DNA of 64,000 nucleotides, taken from Saccharicrinis carchari. Lineage in GTDB: Bacteria > Bacteroidota > Bacteroidia > Bacteroidales > Marinilabiliaceae. This document shows, piece by piece, positions 36,840 to 47,389 of the stretch (position 1 is the stretch's first letter; each line of letters opens with the position of its first letter). The translations under genes were made by a program, and so were the position numbers. Under the pieces are notes generated by a model, which searched no databases, had not been told where the DNA came from, and saw only the letters and a list, made by a program, of their open reading frames with translations. Location of the stretch: positions 62,001 through 126,000 of the forward strand of contig NZ_FXTB01000004.1 in assembly GCF_900182605.1 (NCBI RefSeq), written 5' to 3'.

Positions 36840-38033
36840 TTACCTGGCAACTGTTTGGTAAATCGAATTCAACAAACTTTGTGGCTCTTTGGTATCATTC
36901 CCAAGTTCCCAAAACATAATACCTCCCAAATTCTTTTCCATAGCATATTCTGCTTTTAACCTCACAGAAACCGTATCGTCGTAAGTAAAAAAGATACTAT
37001 CGGTCTTATTATATAAATACGGGGCTTTAGCTGTTGAATCCCAGAATCGCTCGTATCCATTTTTGGCTTCGTATTTTTCCCTTATCTCACGATAAGCACA
37101 CCATCCAATGTGCGAACCGCCTACAGGCTGATAGAGTCCGTTATTTTCCGGCTCTACACCTTTCCATGAACGACCATAAAACGCAGCACCTGTTACTAAT
37201 TGCTCTGGTTTTACTCCTTGCTCAATACAAAAATCAACAATATGCTCCACTGAGCGTGGATGCCAGTTAATACCCCGTTTCTCCCATTCTTCCTTTCGAC
37301 TCATCATATATTTTCCAAATGGCGTTTCTTCGATATCGTTCCATCCAATATACCCTTGACAAGTATGATGCCCTGTAAAGGGAGAGGTATAAGATATCTG
37401 GTCATACGTCATTATATTCATATAATCAACATACTTCATTACTTCATTGAGCTCAATAAAATCATAGTATCGTTGCCATCCGGCCGAAGCAAAAGTAAGG
37501 GTTTGTTTGCGTTCAATTTGATCGAGATGTTCCCGTAAACATTTCATGGTTAGGGTAAAATTCTGCTTATCTTCCTCCCTGTATTTTATGCCCGCTACTC
37601 CCATTCCCGGATATTCCCAGTCCATATCCAGACCGTCGAGTTCAAACCGCTCAATAAATTCCGTTACGCTTTTGGCAAATCGGGTTCGGCTGCTATCGGT
37701 TAAAGCCATATCAGAAAAACCACCGGCAGTCCAACCACCACAGGCTACCATTACTTTAAGATTGGGATATTTCTCCCTTTGATCAACCAACAGTTGTAGA
37801 ATGGAATCAGATTTTGCCGGGTTCCGGAACTGCATTTTACCATCAATTACATGGGTAAAAGAAAAAATGATGTGGGTAAGCTGGTGCAAGGGCAACTGAT
37901 CCGGCATATAGTTTTCGGCCGGCACATAATAAGCCATAATATTGATACTCGGAACCTGAGTTGATGTTTGTGATTGCCGGCAAGACAAAAGTACAGCAAA
38001 TAGAAATGTGAGGATAATGATATTCTTTTTCAT
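36840..38033 (-). CDS. GH18 glycoside hydrolase (chitinase-like) lipoprotein
   Basis: 397 residues with a lipoprotein signal (lipobox LLSC, C18). The GH18 barrel shows VACGGW and the catalytic signature DGLDMDWE with D133, D136, D138 and proton donor E140. MNIMTYD and GIMFWELGND are further family motifs. It should hydrolyse beta-1,4-linked N-acetylglucosamine substrates such as chitin or peptidoglycan-type glycans by substrate-assisted catalysis, at the outer membrane or in the periplasm. It lies 85 bases downstream of the DUF2269-like gene, possibly on the same transcript. No chitin-binding domain is seen. Confidence 0.92.
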   Translation of the reverse strand: MKKNIIILTFLFAVLLSCRQSQTSTQVPSINIMAYYVPAENYMPDQLPLHQLTHIIFSFTHVIDGKMQFRNPAKSDSILQLLVDQREKYPNLKVMVACGGWTAGGFSDMALTDSSRTRFAKSVTEFIERFELDGLDMDWEYPGMGVAGIKYREEDKQNFTLTMKCLREHLDQIERKQTLTFASAGWQRYYDFIELNEVMKYVDYMNIMTYDQISYTSPFTGHHTCQGYIGWNDIEETPFGKYMMSRKEEWEKRGINWHPRSVEHIVDFCIEQGVKPEQLVTGAAFYGRSWKGVEPENNGLYQPVGGSHIGWCAYREIREKYEAKNGYERFWDSTAKAPYLYNKTDSIFFTYDDTVSVRLKAEYAMEKNLGGIMFWELGNDTKEPQSLLNSIYQTVAR

Positions 38034-38118
38034 AAGAGAATTTTTTGAGTATTTAAATTGGATTTAACACCTGCTTTACAAACAACAGGACTGATGGACA
38101 TGGACAGATGGGGTAATA

Positions 38119-38616
38119 TCACTTCTTTCCCAGTTTAGGCTTAAACACCGAAAAAAATATGGCCACAATTATTGCCGCATTCATACCAAATCCAATTAAA
38201 GCCTGGTCTAAGTACAACTTTTGATATTCCGGACTATCTAATGCCTCCAGTCCAATCTCACCCGATATCTTTACCATCTCCTCAATCCATGGTCCCGAAA
38301 AAATAGTACCCAGAATAATAATGAGTATAGTTACAATCCATTTATAGGTTATCCAATTGTGTTTAAAGTAGCCCCACTTTGTATATTGAGAATAAAGCAG
38401 TCCGGTTACAAGACACAGCATGGCCGAGGGAACCAATATTTTCATGTCGATGAAATAAATTATTTGATTCATCAAATACAATTGGTCTCCGGTTTTAACA
38501 CTGGAAAGCATAAAATGCAGCAATAACATGGTGGAACCCGAAGTTACCCAAAAGCCTGCTGTAATTAGATGGAAGGACTTTAACCATTTTCGTTGTGTGA
38601 GTGTTAATTGTTTCAT
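38119..38616 (-). CDS. DUF2269-like integral membrane protein
   Basis: 165 residues with four hydrophobic segments (about 13-35, 50-72, 87-107 and 138-160) and a short basic tail. The opening KWLKSFHLITAGFWVTSGS, with a conserved His in the first segment, fits the DUF2269 group of predicted membrane proteins. Function is unknown. It is upstream of the GH18 gene on the same strand, with no evident link. Confidence 0.7.
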   Translation of the reverse strand: MKQLTLTQRKWLKSFHLITAGFWVTSGSTMLLLHFMLSSVKTGDQLYLMNQIIYFIDMKILVPSAMLCLVTGLLYSQYTKWGYFKHNWITYKWIVTILIIILGTIFSGPWIEEMVKISGEIGLEALDSPEYQKLYLDQALIGFGMNAAIIVAIFFSVFKPKLGKK

Positions 38617-38882
38617 GTTTTACAGATAAAAATAATATTTATGAATTACGTTTAAAAAAGCTACAAAATCATTTTCGTTTCGCTGCGATCTTTAGTTTGG
38701 GTGGGTGCGTTATAAAAACACCACGAAGCTCAGGAGTTTCTCTTTTTCTATTGTATTTTATAATAGGCTTAAATTCCTTCAAGCTTCTTTATAGCTTGTG
38801 TTCGCATCAATTTTCTCATATACTGCCTGCGGACAGATAAAACGAACCAATGCGCATTACGCGCCAGCCAACAATCCGTCTT

Positions 38883-40703
38883 TTACACCCCATAAAAGCT
38901 GATTGTTCCACGGTTTTCCTCGTCCGATTCATAGCCATATATTTTCCTTATTAAGTTGGCATATTTATTATACAGTACGCGCCGCTTTAGTTTTAACGTC
39001 GGCGATAGCTCCCCGGTTGGCGCCGACCATGGTTCGCAAACCAACCTGAATCGTTTTATATGTTCATGTTCTCCTAAGTACTTGTTAGTTTTGTTTACTT
39101 CTTTCTGAAAAGCTTTGATTACCTCACCATTTTTCACCAATTCTTTATTGTCTCTAAAATGCACCTTGTGCTCATGGGCCCACATATGCAGGTAGTCGAA
39201 GTTAGGTGAAATTAATGCACTGGCAAACTTCTCACTTTCGCCTACTACCATGGCCTGTTCAATAAAAATAGACTCTTTCAATTGATTTTCGATGCTTTGT
39301 GGCGCAATGTATTTACCGCTCGATGTTTTAAACATCTCTTTTTTTCGATCCGTTATTTTCAGAAACCGACCTTTAATCAACTGGCCAATGTCGCCGGTAT
39401 GGAACCATCCATCTGCATCGATAACCTCGGCGGTTAATTCCGGTGATTTATAATACCCTTTCATAACACATGGGCCTTTGGTCAGTATCTCACCGTCGGT
39501 AGCTATCTTTACCTCTATATTTTGCAGCACCGGTCCCACCGTGCCTATCATCATATTGCCAGGCAGTTTTGTGTGGTTGGTAGCAATTACCGGAGCCGTT
39601 TCCGTAAGGCCGTATCCTTCCATCAGGTGTATTCCTGCGGCAAAAAACAAGCGGCTTAAACGAGGCTGTAAGGCTGCACCACCCGAAATAACCAGCCCCA
39701 GATGTCCGCCAAAAGACTCGTGCCATTTACTAAACACCAGTTTACGTGCCAATTTCAGTTTCCATTGGTAAAATGCACTATTGTTATTTTCAATACCGTA
39801 CCTCTCGCCCAGCCGCATAGCCCAAAAGAAAATTATTTTTTTAATTCCACTCAGATCCTCACCTTTGGAAACGATGCGATCGTAGATGCGCTCAATAACC
39901 CGTGGCACCGTGGCAAAAGCATGCACCTTGGCCGAAGCCATATCGGCAGCAATGGTACCCAAACTTTCGGCATAGTAAATACTTACGCCCTTAGCCTGAA
40001 AAAGATAGTTAACCATTCGTTCATATACATGGCAAAGGGGCAGAAAGCTCAACACCCGTGTATTTACATCCAAAGGAAACAAATCCCACACGCCATGCAC
40101 GTTATGCATAAAGTTACCATGAGTGAGCATTACGCCCTTAGGTGGCCCTGTGGTACCTGAGGTGTAAATAATGGAGGCTATATCCGACGATGTAATTGTG
40201 CTTTTTACACGTTTGTATTCCCCTTTATAGGTCGCCATATTTTTAACGCCCAATTTGTTTACCATACTCCATTTTTCGGCACCGGGTACGTCGTTAAAGG
40301 TGAGCAAGTGTTCAATGCTATTAATTTTTTTGGCCAGGGGTTTAATCGTTTGGTAAAGACCCACATCGGACACAATCACCATTTTAACCTCCGAATGTTT
40401 AAAAATATATTTAAACTCCTCGTCGCTAATAGTGGGATAAATGGGCACATGAATAACACCTACCATGGCCATACCCATATCAACAAAGTTCCATTCGGGA
40501 CGATTATTAGAAATTGTAGCAATTTTATCCCCTTTTTTAAAGCCCAGACTCAATAAACCAAGAGCAAATTGTTTTGCTTTATCGTGATATTCAACCACAC
40601 TGAAGGCATACCATTCGCCATTTAATTTGGCATTTAAAACATCACTTTTGGGATTCGTTTTTTTTAGGTGCTTTAAAATATCAAAGGTTCTCTCAAATAT
40701 CAT
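38883..40703 (-). CDS. long-chain acyl-CoA synthetase (AMP-binding)
   Basis: 606 residues of the adenylate-forming superfamily. The ATP-binding P-loop YTSGTTGPPKG is at 180-190; FLPLCHVYERM, EGYGLTETAPVI, DGWFHTGDIGQ and DRKKEMFKTSSGKYIAP follow in the normal order. It activates fatty acids to acyl-CoA through an acyl-adenylate. Length and motifs match the Bacteroidota long-chain ligases often annotated fadD. No signal peptide; probably at the cytoplasmic face of the membrane. Single gene, divergent from the CapA-family gene. Confidence 0.92.
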   Translation of the reverse strand: MIFERTFDILKHLKKTNPKSDVLNAKLNGEWYAFSVVEYHDKAKQFALGLLSLGFKKGDKIATISNNRPEWNFVDMGMAMVGVIHVPIYPTISDEEFKYIFKHSEVKMVIVSDVGLYQTIKPLAKKINSIEHLLTFNDVPGAEKWSMVNKLGVKNMATYKGEYKRVKSTITSSDIASIIYTSGTTGPPKGVMLTHGNFMHNVHGVWDLFPLDVNTRVLSFLPLCHVYERMVNYLFQAKGVSIYYAESLGTIAADMASAKVHAFATVPRVIERIYDRIVSKGEDLSGIKKIIFFWAMRLGERYGIENNNSAFYQWKLKLARKLVFSKWHESFGGHLGLVISGGAALQPRLSRLFFAAGIHLMEGYGLTETAPVIATNHTKLPGNMMIGTVGPVLQNIEVKIATDGEILTKGPCVMKGYYKSPELTAEVIDADGWFHTGDIGQLIKGRFLKITDRKKEMFKTSSGKYIAPQSIENQLKESIFIEQAMVVGESEKFASALISPNFDYLHMWAHEHKVHFRDNKELVKNGEVIKAFQKEVNKTNKYLGEHEHIKRFRLVCEPWSAPTGELSPTLKLKRRVLYNKYANLIRKIYGYESDEENRGTISFYGV

Positions 40704-40759
40704 ATTTCTATTATTACCTTTTACTTGTAGTTACCGCGCACAATTTAGTATTTATTTGT

Positions 40760-40767
40760 CAAAAATA
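40760..40767 (-). promoter_or_regulatory. candidate -7 element for acyl-CoA synthetase gene
   Basis: TATTTTTG on the minus strand matches TAnnTTTG and would give a leader of about 50 bases. No matching -33. Confidence 0.33.
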
Positions 40768-40883
40768 ATGATGTATAAATACGGATTCAGCATAATTTTC
40801 GGAAGCATGGGATTTGTATATAAGTATAACTATTCCCATTTGTTATCGTTAAAGCTTATATTTACGCAACAAAATTATAGGCC

Positions 40884-42002
40884 ATGAACATAAAAGCACA
40901 AGCTCTTTTTATTTTTTTTGTAACGACACTGTTACCATTGTCAGCCCAGGATACCACCTCGGTATCGTTGGTTTTTGTGGGCGATGTGATGGGGCACGAC
41001 ACCCAAATAAACAGTGCCTACGATAAGCATACCGGAACTTACCGCTATGATGAATGCTTTAAATATGTAAGCAATATATTTAACGATGCTGATTTTGCCA
41101 TTGCTAACCTCGAAGTTACGCTGGCCGGTCCCCCATTCAAAGGTTATCCCCAGTTTAGTTCGCCGGATGCCCTGGCCGTTGCTTTACGCGATGCCGGTAT
41201 CAACGCCATGGTAACTGCCAACAACCATTGTGTGGACAGGAGAAGGCAAGGGCTGGAAAGAACCGCAGATGTGCTCGATAGCCTGGGGGTACCGCGTACG
41301 GGCACATTTAAAGATAAGGCAGATAGAGACAAACATAACCCCATGCTTTTACACAAGAATGGAATTAAAATAGCCCTCCTCAATTACACTTACGGCACCA
41401 ATGGCATACCGGTAACCAAACCCAATAGGGTTAACCTTTTACAAGAGGATGTAATTGTGAGCGATATAGTGGAAGCCAGAAAAATGAATCCGAATAAAAT
41501 AATTGCTTTTGTGCACTGGGGTGCGGAATACCAAACCTTGCCCAACGCCGAACAAAAAAAGTTTAACGCTATTTTTAAAAACAACGGTGTGCACGTAGTG
41601 ATTGGATCACACCCCCATGTTGTGCAGCCCATTCTTTTTGACGAGGATCACTTTGTGGTATATTCATTGGGTAACTTTGTGTCGAATCAGCGGAAAGCGC
41701 CACGCGACGGCGGAACAATTGTTCGTTTGGAACTGAGTAAGATAGGCAATAAAACCATTGTGAGCGATGCCGGATATTATTTAACCTGGGTGCATACTCC
41801 CATAGTTGAAGGCAAAAAAGAATTTATGGTTCTTCCCGTATCACCCTTCGAGCAAGCGCCTCTGTTTATGGATGATAAGGCACATGCCAGATTATGCGAA
41901 TATGCCGCCGAAGCACGTGATGTGTATAAGCACAACACCAACACAAAGGAATATTTTTTTGATAAACACCTGCCCGGCTGGAAAAAAAATAGGGATTATT
42001 AG
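40884..42002 (+). CDS. CapA-family (poly-gamma-glutamate biosynthesis-type) metallophosphatase-like protein
   Basis: 372 residues with a signal peptide (about 1-22, ending LPLSAQ) and a CapA domain of the calcineurin-like fold: FVGDVMGHD (D34, H38), NLEVTL, TANNHCVDR, VHWGAEYQ and GSHPHVVQP, all candidate metal ligands. CapA proteins take part in capsule polyglutamate export or retention in Bacillus, but stand-alone Bacteroidota members are of unknown role. The protein is probably periplasmic or secreted. Single gene. Confidence 0.87.
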   Translation: MNIKAQALFIFFVTTLLPLSAQDTTSVSLVFVGDVMGHDTQINSAYDKHTGTYRYDECFKYVSNIFNDADFAIANLEVTLAGPPFKGYPQFSSPDALAVALRDAGINAMVTANNHCVDRRRQGLERTADVLDSLGVPRTGTFKDKADRDKHNPMLLHKNGIKIALLNYTYGTNGIPVTKPNRVNLLQEDVIVSDIVEARKMNPNKIIAFVHWGAEYQTLPNAEQKKFNAIFKNNGVHVVIGSHPHVVQPILFDEDHFVVYSLGNFVSNQRKAPRDGGTIVRLELSKIGNKTIVSDAGYYLTWVHTPIVEGKKEFMVLPVSPFEQAPLFMDDKAHARLCEYAAEARDVYKHNTNTKEYFFDKHLPGWKKNRDY

Positions 42003-42108
42003 CTAGTGATGCCTGCACAGTTTTGTCACCAAGTCTCAACCTGTTTAAAGCGAAGGTACTCCCGGCATTCGGGTGCTTCCTGTATATAGACATACCGGAA
42101 GAAGACTC

Positions 42109-43371
42109 CTACCACTCCACTTTTTTCCGCCGTATGGGCATGGTCATACATCGCCCACCACCCCCACCACGAGCCAGCTCGGCGCCATTGATAGTAATTA
42201 CATATTTTTTATACGCATTTAAATTGATTTTATTATTGATCACATCGGCCGCAGGAATTACCTCAAAACCGTTATTATTCATCTCCTCCAAGGTATATAC
42301 ATTGCGGGCATAGCCAATAACTTTACCCGGACCGACAGCAAAAAAATTAGCGCCGCTATGCCATTGTTCGCGTTCCTGAATCCAAATATCTTTTCGCCCG
42401 CCACAATAGAGCGGTTTTAGTGGCAAGCCCAAGCCATGCAGACATTGCACCAAGTTGCTTTGTTTTTCAATGTTTTTCACCTTACCATCCTCAATAGAAA
42501 TAAGGATAGTTTGATACTTGTTGGGTTGCATTATTATGGGATCGTACACCATACAAAAGTCCCTATCCAATAAGGTAAACACCATATCTAAATGTATGAA
42601 ACTCTCCGGTTTTGACGGAAGCTGCTGAACCACAATACTATGTTTCCCATTGTTCTTTTTTATTTGCTCAATAATAAAATCAACACCATGTGTACTGGTG
42701 CGCAAACCGGTACCAACAATCAGAATATCTTCGCGGGCAACTAACAAATCGCCCCCTTCAATAGTAATTTTATTTTTGTCGTGCTTTGCACTATCGGGGT
42801 TTATTGTTTTCGTGTTCAAATGTGCAGAGTGCTTAAAAATAGCTTCCATCACCATAGCTTCCCGGCTGCGCACCTTGTTGGCCATTTTTCCAATAAGCAC
42901 TTGATTATACAAGGCCATGGAAGCATCTCTTGTAAAAAAAAAGTTGTGCAAAGGGCGCAGTGCATTCCGCTCGTCCGATAAAAAACCTGTTAAACTATCC
43001 TTATTTAATGGCACCCCTTCAATAAGCTGATTGGCCAACTCCGCTGCTTCTAAATTTAGCATACGTTTTCTTAAGGACCTCACTTCCTCCGACTTGCAAA
43101 TTTTACGAACCAGACTTTCCTTTACTTCGGGAATTCCGAGTATTTCTGTCAACAAATCCTTAACCTGCAAGGTTTTGGTTATTTTACAAAGCACACCATG
43201 CAATTGCTGATACTCTTCTTGGGCAACCGACAAGTTTAATATATCACTGTACAAAGCTCTTTCGGCGTTGCCCGGGGTCATATTTTCCACTTCGCTGCCC
43301 GGGGTGTGCAATATCACACCTTCAATTTCACCTATCTCGGAATAAACGCTCGTTTGTATGGTTTCAGACAT
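42109..43371 (-). CDS. arcA: arginine deiminase
   Basis: 420 residues from MSETIQTSVYSEIGEIEGVI; an in-frame start at 43527 adds 52 residues that do not fit the family and precede the likely promoter. Motifs: HTPGSEVENMTP, PLHNFFFTRDAS, EGGDLLV, HLDMVFTLLD and the C-terminal GGGGGRCMTMP with catalytic C408. It hydrolyses arginine to citrulline and ammonia. No ornithine carbamoyltransferase, carbamate kinase or arginine/ornithine antiporter lies beside it, so it is not in a classical arc operon. Convergent with the CapA gene. Confidence 0.94.
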   Translation of the reverse strand: MSETIQTSVYSEIGEIEGVILHTPGSEVENMTPGNAERALYSDILNLSVAQEEYQQLHGVLCKITKTLQVKDLLTEILGIPEVKESLVRKICKSEEVRSLRKRMLNLEAAELANQLIEGVPLNKDSLTGFLSDERNALRPLHNFFFTRDASMALYNQVLIGKMANKVRSREAMVMEAIFKHSAHLNTKTINPDSAKHDKNKITIEGGDLLVAREDILIVGTGLRTSTHGVDFIIEQIKKNNGKHSIVVQQLPSKPESFIHLDMVFTLLDRDFCMVYDPIIMQPNKYQTILISIEDGKVKNIEKQSNLVQCLHGLGLPLKPLYCGGRKDIWIQEREQWHSGANFFAVGPGKVIGYARNVYTLEEMNNNGFEVIPAADVINNKINLNAYKKYVITINGAELARGGGGGRCMTMPIRRKKVEW

Positions 43372-43395
43372 ATTTATTGTGTTTTTATCTTTTTG

Positions 43396-43403
43396 CAAAA
43401 ATA
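43396..43403 (-). promoter_or_regulatory. candidate -7 element for arginine deiminase gene
   Basis: TATTTTTG on the minus strand matches TAnnTTTG, about 25 bases before ATG 43371. A TTG 17 bases upstream is closer than normal. Supports the shorter ORF start. Confidence 0.4.
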
Positions 43404-43944
43404 ATAATAACGGCAAAGTACAACTCTTAACCCATTTGTACAATTGTTTGTATTCCAAACAAGATATTACAAAAGCAAGGATCCAATTTAACCTACGCAA
43501 GTTGTAATAATTATGACTCGACACCAAGAGACCTGGCTTTGCCCCGTAGCATATTGCCTGCCCAATTCAGCGGAGCAGGCTCTTTAGGAAAGGATATCTC
43601 GCAAACAGTTTAGGTCCCGAATAATTAAACCGTTCCCTTCTCCTCTAGCCAAGGGGAGCCATCTTTCTTATCCCAATACATCAGAAGATTCCCCAAAAAA
43701 TCATCGACCTCGTTACACCAGCCAATCACTGCCGGGCGAACTCCAAATAAGTTGGCAGCTCCACCGCTTTGTTATGGCAGCCCCTCAATCCAAATAATAT
43801 TTTTTCGGCAGCTTGTTCCGCAAGCAGCCAACATCATTCCGATAGCTTAAAATATTACCAGCCAGGCGGGCAATAGTATCACATAATTAATTCTTACTCT
43901 CCCCTTATCAAAGTTAGTTTTATACTGCTCACTATTGCGCATTA
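43404..43944. other. intergenic region with fragmentary peptide-like frames
   Basis: No intact gene. Minus-strand frames between about 43860 and 43610 give peptide-like stretches (for example a run containing VIGWCNEVDDFL) but with stops and frame changes, and the DNA contains a CCCCTTGGCTAGAGGAG-type segment reminiscent of dispersed intergenic repeats. A small inverted repeat GCCTGC/GCAGGC lies at 43556-43580. Probably decayed or repetitive spacer. Confidence 0.35.
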
Positions 43945-45654
43945 TTACTCAACATATTGTTTGTAAACCCGATTTAACCAAGGCATTAAAAACAAAATAA
44001 TAAGAAAAGCAGCAGCTGTTAACAAAGCATTGGTGAGGAAAAAATAAGATTTTTTCTCGAACAGATCCCAAAGGCCGGAAAGCACACCTGAAAGCTTGTT
44101 TCCAATAGCGGTACTCAGGAACCACCCGCCCATCATTAAGGCAGCAATACGCCTGGGTGCCAGTTTACTTACCAGAGATAGTCCCATGGGGCTCAGACAA
44201 AGCTCACCAACGGTTATAACGCCATACACACCAAACAGCCAGGCCACCGATGCTTTGTCTAAACCATTTCCTGATGCCACAGCGGCAACTACCATTACCA
44301 GCCACGATAAGGCCGAAATTATCATACCCCAGGCAATCTTTCCAGGCGTAGTAGGCTCTTTTTTTCTACGGCGCAGCCACCCGAAAATACCAACCACCAA
44401 TGGGGTAAGTATAACCACAAAAAACGGGTTTATAGATGCTTGCAACTCTGTGGGCCATAGGTTTAACTGCCCTCCTTCACTTTTTTGCGCTTCGCTTAAT
44501 GCGGCCCATTCCTCCTCGGTTAAGTCAGATGGTTTATCATCAATATTACCTACCGGTAATTCTTTGGTATAATTATTAAAATACGGATTAGGACCAACTA
44601 TCGTACCCAAGTCTTCACCATGCGCCCCTTGCAGTTTTATTTCGCGTGGTAAAGTAGATACCTCCTCTGTTTTTGCTACCGCATTAACTATGGTCTCTGT
44701 TATTCCGGAAACTTCGCGGCTTGTATCATTCTTGGCCCAATAAGTTAAGGCCGATCCGTTTTGGTGAAATACCGCCCAAAAAATTATAACCACACCAAAC
44801 ACGGCCAGCAAGGCAGCGATAGGCTCACGTTCTGTTTTCTTGTCGGCTGTTTTCCAGGTGGTAAAAAAGAAAAACAACACAGGAATACAAAAAAATATAA
44901 AAGCGTCGTTAGAGTCACTTCCGAACATATTATCGGGTATCAACCAACCCAAGGCCGCAGCTGCAAAAGCAGGCAAAAACAACACCGCAAACAAACGGCT
45001 CATGGAAACATCGCCGGGTCGTTTTGGCGAGATAGTATCCGCCTCCTTAATTTCGGGAACACGCGCCAGCCCAACCAAAAACCACACAACACCAATCAGC
45101 ATACCAATACCGGCAGCAGCAAAGGCCCAGCCCCATCCATAAGTCAATCGCAGATAAGCCGCCACAAAGTTGCAAACAAAGGCACCAATATTTATACCCA
45201 TGTAAAAGATATTATAGCCTGAATCTTTTAATGATATAAACTCAGGTTTTTCGTATAATTTACCCAGCAATACCGACACGTTTGGCTTAAACATACCATT
45301 ACCTAAAATAATCAGCAACAGCGAAATGTAAAATGCGCCCATGCTATCAGGAATAGCCAAACCGATATAACCGGACGCCATTAAAACACCACCAATAAGA
45401 ATAGAGTTTCGGTATCCCAGCATCCTGTCGGCAATTAAGCCCCCAAAAAATGGTGTTAAATAAACCAAAGCCAGGTAGGTACCATAAACATCGGCTGCCT
45501 GCATATTGGTAAAACCGAGCCCTGGAAACTTAGTTGTTTCAGGTTCAATCATATAAAGGCTAAAAATGCCCAGCATCAAATAATAACCGAAACGCTCCCA
45601 CATCTCGGTAAAAAAAAGAATCATCAGTCCCTTGGGATGTTTTTGTTTTGACAT
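43945..45654 (-). CDS. POT-family proton-coupled peptide transporter (PTR2)
   Basis: 569 residues with about 12-14 membrane segments. It carries the POT signatures ExxERFxYY (E17-Y25, EMWERFGYY) and FYMGINIG (150-157). A soluble loop of about 130 residues in the middle (~325-405) is typical of Bacteroidota members. It imports di- and tripeptides with protons across the inner membrane. The divergent neighbour is PepD, a dipeptidase, which fits peptide use. Single gene. Confidence 0.93.
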   Translation of the reverse strand: MSKQKHPKGLMILFFTEMWERFGYYLMLGIFSLYMIEPETTKFPGLGFTNMQAADVYGTYLALVYLTPFFGGLIADRMLGYRNSILIGGVLMASGYIGLAIPDSMGAFYISLLLIILGNGMFKPNVSVLLGKLYEKPEFISLKDSGYNIFYMGINIGAFVCNFVAAYLRLTYGWGWAFAAAGIGMLIGVVWFLVGLARVPEIKEADTISPKRPGDVSMSRLFAVLFLPAFAAAALGWLIPDNMFGSDSNDAFIFFCIPVLFFFFTTWKTADKKTEREPIAALLAVFGVVIIFWAVFHQNGSALTYWAKNDTSREVSGITETIVNAVAKTEEVSTLPREIKLQGAHGEDLGTIVGPNPYFNNYTKELPVGNIDDKPSDLTEEEWAALSEAQKSEGGQLNLWPTELQASINPFFVVILTPLVVGIFGWLRRRKKEPTTPGKIAWGMIISALSWLVMVVAAVASGNGLDKASVAWLFGVYGVITVGELCLSPMGLSLVSKLAPRRIAALMMGGWFLSTAIGNKLSGVLSGLWDLFEKKSYFFLTNALLTAAAFLIILFLMPWLNRVYKQYVE

Positions 45655-45905
45655 ATAAACAGGTTTTTATCAAGACACTGCCCGCTTGTAAGCACCGGAA
45701 GCAGCGAAATATATTTTACATGTTGGTAAAAATATGATATTAAATAATAAATTCTCCTGCTTTTTGACAGGAAATAACTATTAACTGACGCTTATCAGAA
45801 ACAAAACACATTGTATTAACTATATTGCCAAAAAGTTAAAACCAACCACACTTTGAACCTTTACTTATACTGTGTTTTGTGTTTTAAAAAATACTAAAAG
45901 ATACA

Positions 45906-47369
45906 ATGATGAACAACGAAATAGCAAAATTAGAGCCCACCCTATTATGGGAGAATTTTTATGCTTTAACGCAGATTCCGCGTCCAAGTAAAAAGGAGAA
46001 AAAAGCCGCAGACCATGTAGTTGCCTTTGGTAAAAAGCTCGGCTTAGAAACGATTGTTGACCGTATTGGTAACGTTATCATAAAAAAGCCGGCCACCAAG
46101 GGAATGGAGGATAGAAAAACAATTGTTTTACAGGGACATGTGGATATGGTTCCACAAAAAAATAGCGATAAGATCCACGATTTTGAAAAAGACCCGATAC
46201 AAACCTATATTGAAAACGGTTGGGTTAAAGCCAATGGAACAACCCTGGGGGCGGATAACGGCATTGGCGTTGCCGCTGCCATGGCGGTATTGCAGGACAC
46301 TAATCTGCAACATGGCCCCATAGAAGCTCTTTTTACCATTGATGAGGAAACAGGCATGACGGGTGCCTTTGGATTAGAAGCCGGCCTGCTGGATGCCGAT
46401 ATTCTGCTCAACCTGGACTCTGAAGACGAAGGTGAACTTTACGTTGGTTGCGCCGGAGGCTCTAATGCCAACATTACATTTAAATACGATGAAGTAAAAG
46501 CGGATGCCGGCTCTGTTGCTTTTAAGCTATCACTTACCGGATTAAAAGGAGGTCATTCGGGCATGGACATTGTTTTAGGGCGTGGCAATGCCAACAAGCT
46601 GATCTTCCGCCTGCTTAAAGAAGTAATATCTACTTACGGCGTTCGCCTATCCACCATCAACGGTGGGAGCTTGCGTAATGCCATTCCGCGCGAAGCATTT
46701 GCCATAGTTACTGTCCCCACCAATAATGTAATTGCCTTTACCGAAGCGGTGGAGGAGTTTGCCAGCATTTACCAGAACGAACTGGCAGCCACCGAACCCC
46801 ATCTTAAGTTACAGGCCGAAAAATGTGATATGCCTGCCACTGTAATGGACGAGCTATCGCAGGATGATTTGGTAAATGCCATACAAGCATGCCCTAATGG
46901 TGTTATACGCATGAGCGATACAATGGCCGGCTTGGTAGAAACGTCGTTAAACCTGGCTATTGTAAAATCAGAAGGAGGAGAAACAAAGGCTATGTGCCTG
47001 ATAAGAAGCTCTGTTGACACTGCCAAAGAAGACGTGGAGTCCACTTTGGATAGTATATTCCGATTGGCCGGTGCCAACATACACTTTAACGGTCAATACC
47101 CCGGTTGGAAACCAAACCCCGATTCGGAAATACTAACTGTGATGAAGGATGTTTACCACAAAAAGTTCGGTAAGGTTCCCAAGGTAAAAGGTATTCATGC
47201 CGGCCTGGAATGTGGTATCCTTGGAGCTGTTTACCCTAAATGGGATATGATTTCTTTTGGCCCAACCATTCGCTTTCCGCACTCTCCCGATGAGAAGGTT
47301 AATATCGAAAGTGTGGAAAAGTTTTGGCATTATCTGACAGAAACACTAAAAGCCGTTCCGAAAAAATAA
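45906..47369 (+). CDS. pepD: aminoacyl-histidine dipeptidase (M20C, PepD)
   Basis: 487 residues of the zinc-dependent M20 family. Metal ligands and catalytic residues are in QGHVDMV (H78, D80), GADNGIG (D117), IDEETG (E147, E148), LDSEDEG and near the C terminus HAGLECG. Domain order is catalytic, dimerisation, catalytic. It cleaves Xaa-His and other dipeptides in the cytoplasm, downstream of peptide import. ATG 45906 has a second Met one codon later. It ends before a clear terminator. Confidence 0.94.
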   Translation: MMNNEIAKLEPTLLWENFYALTQIPRPSKKEKKAADHVVAFGKKLGLETIVDRIGNVIIKKPATKGMEDRKTIVLQGHVDMVPQKNSDKIHDFEKDPIQTYIENGWVKANGTTLGADNGIGVAAAMAVLQDTNLQHGPIEALFTIDEETGMTGAFGLEAGLLDADILLNLDSEDEGELYVGCAGGSNANITFKYDEVKADAGSVAFKLSLTGLKGGHSGMDIVLGRGNANKLIFRLLKEVISTYGVRLSTINGGSLRNAIPREAFAIVTVPTNNVIAFTEAVEEFASIYQNELAATEPHLKLQAEKCDMPATVMDELSQDDLVNAIQACPNGVIRMSDTMAGLVETSLNLAIVKSEGGETKAMCLIRSSVDTAKEDVESTLDSIFRLAGANIHFNGQYPGWKPNPDSEILTVMKDVYHKKFGKVPKVKGIHAGLECGILGAVYPKWDMISFGPTIRFPHSPDEKVNIESVEKFWHYLTETLKAVPKK

Positions 47370-47389
47370 ATAATATTGTTACTGTTGTT

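Noticed and set aside
42109-43527. Longer arginine deiminase starting at 43527
   Set aside because: The extra 52 residues do not fit the family and a likely promoter lies between that start and ATG 43371.
43610-43860. Peptide-like fragments on the minus strand between arcA and the peptide transporter gene
   Set aside because: Frames shift and stop repeatedly and I could not assign a parent gene; more likely repetitive spacer than a definable pseudogene.
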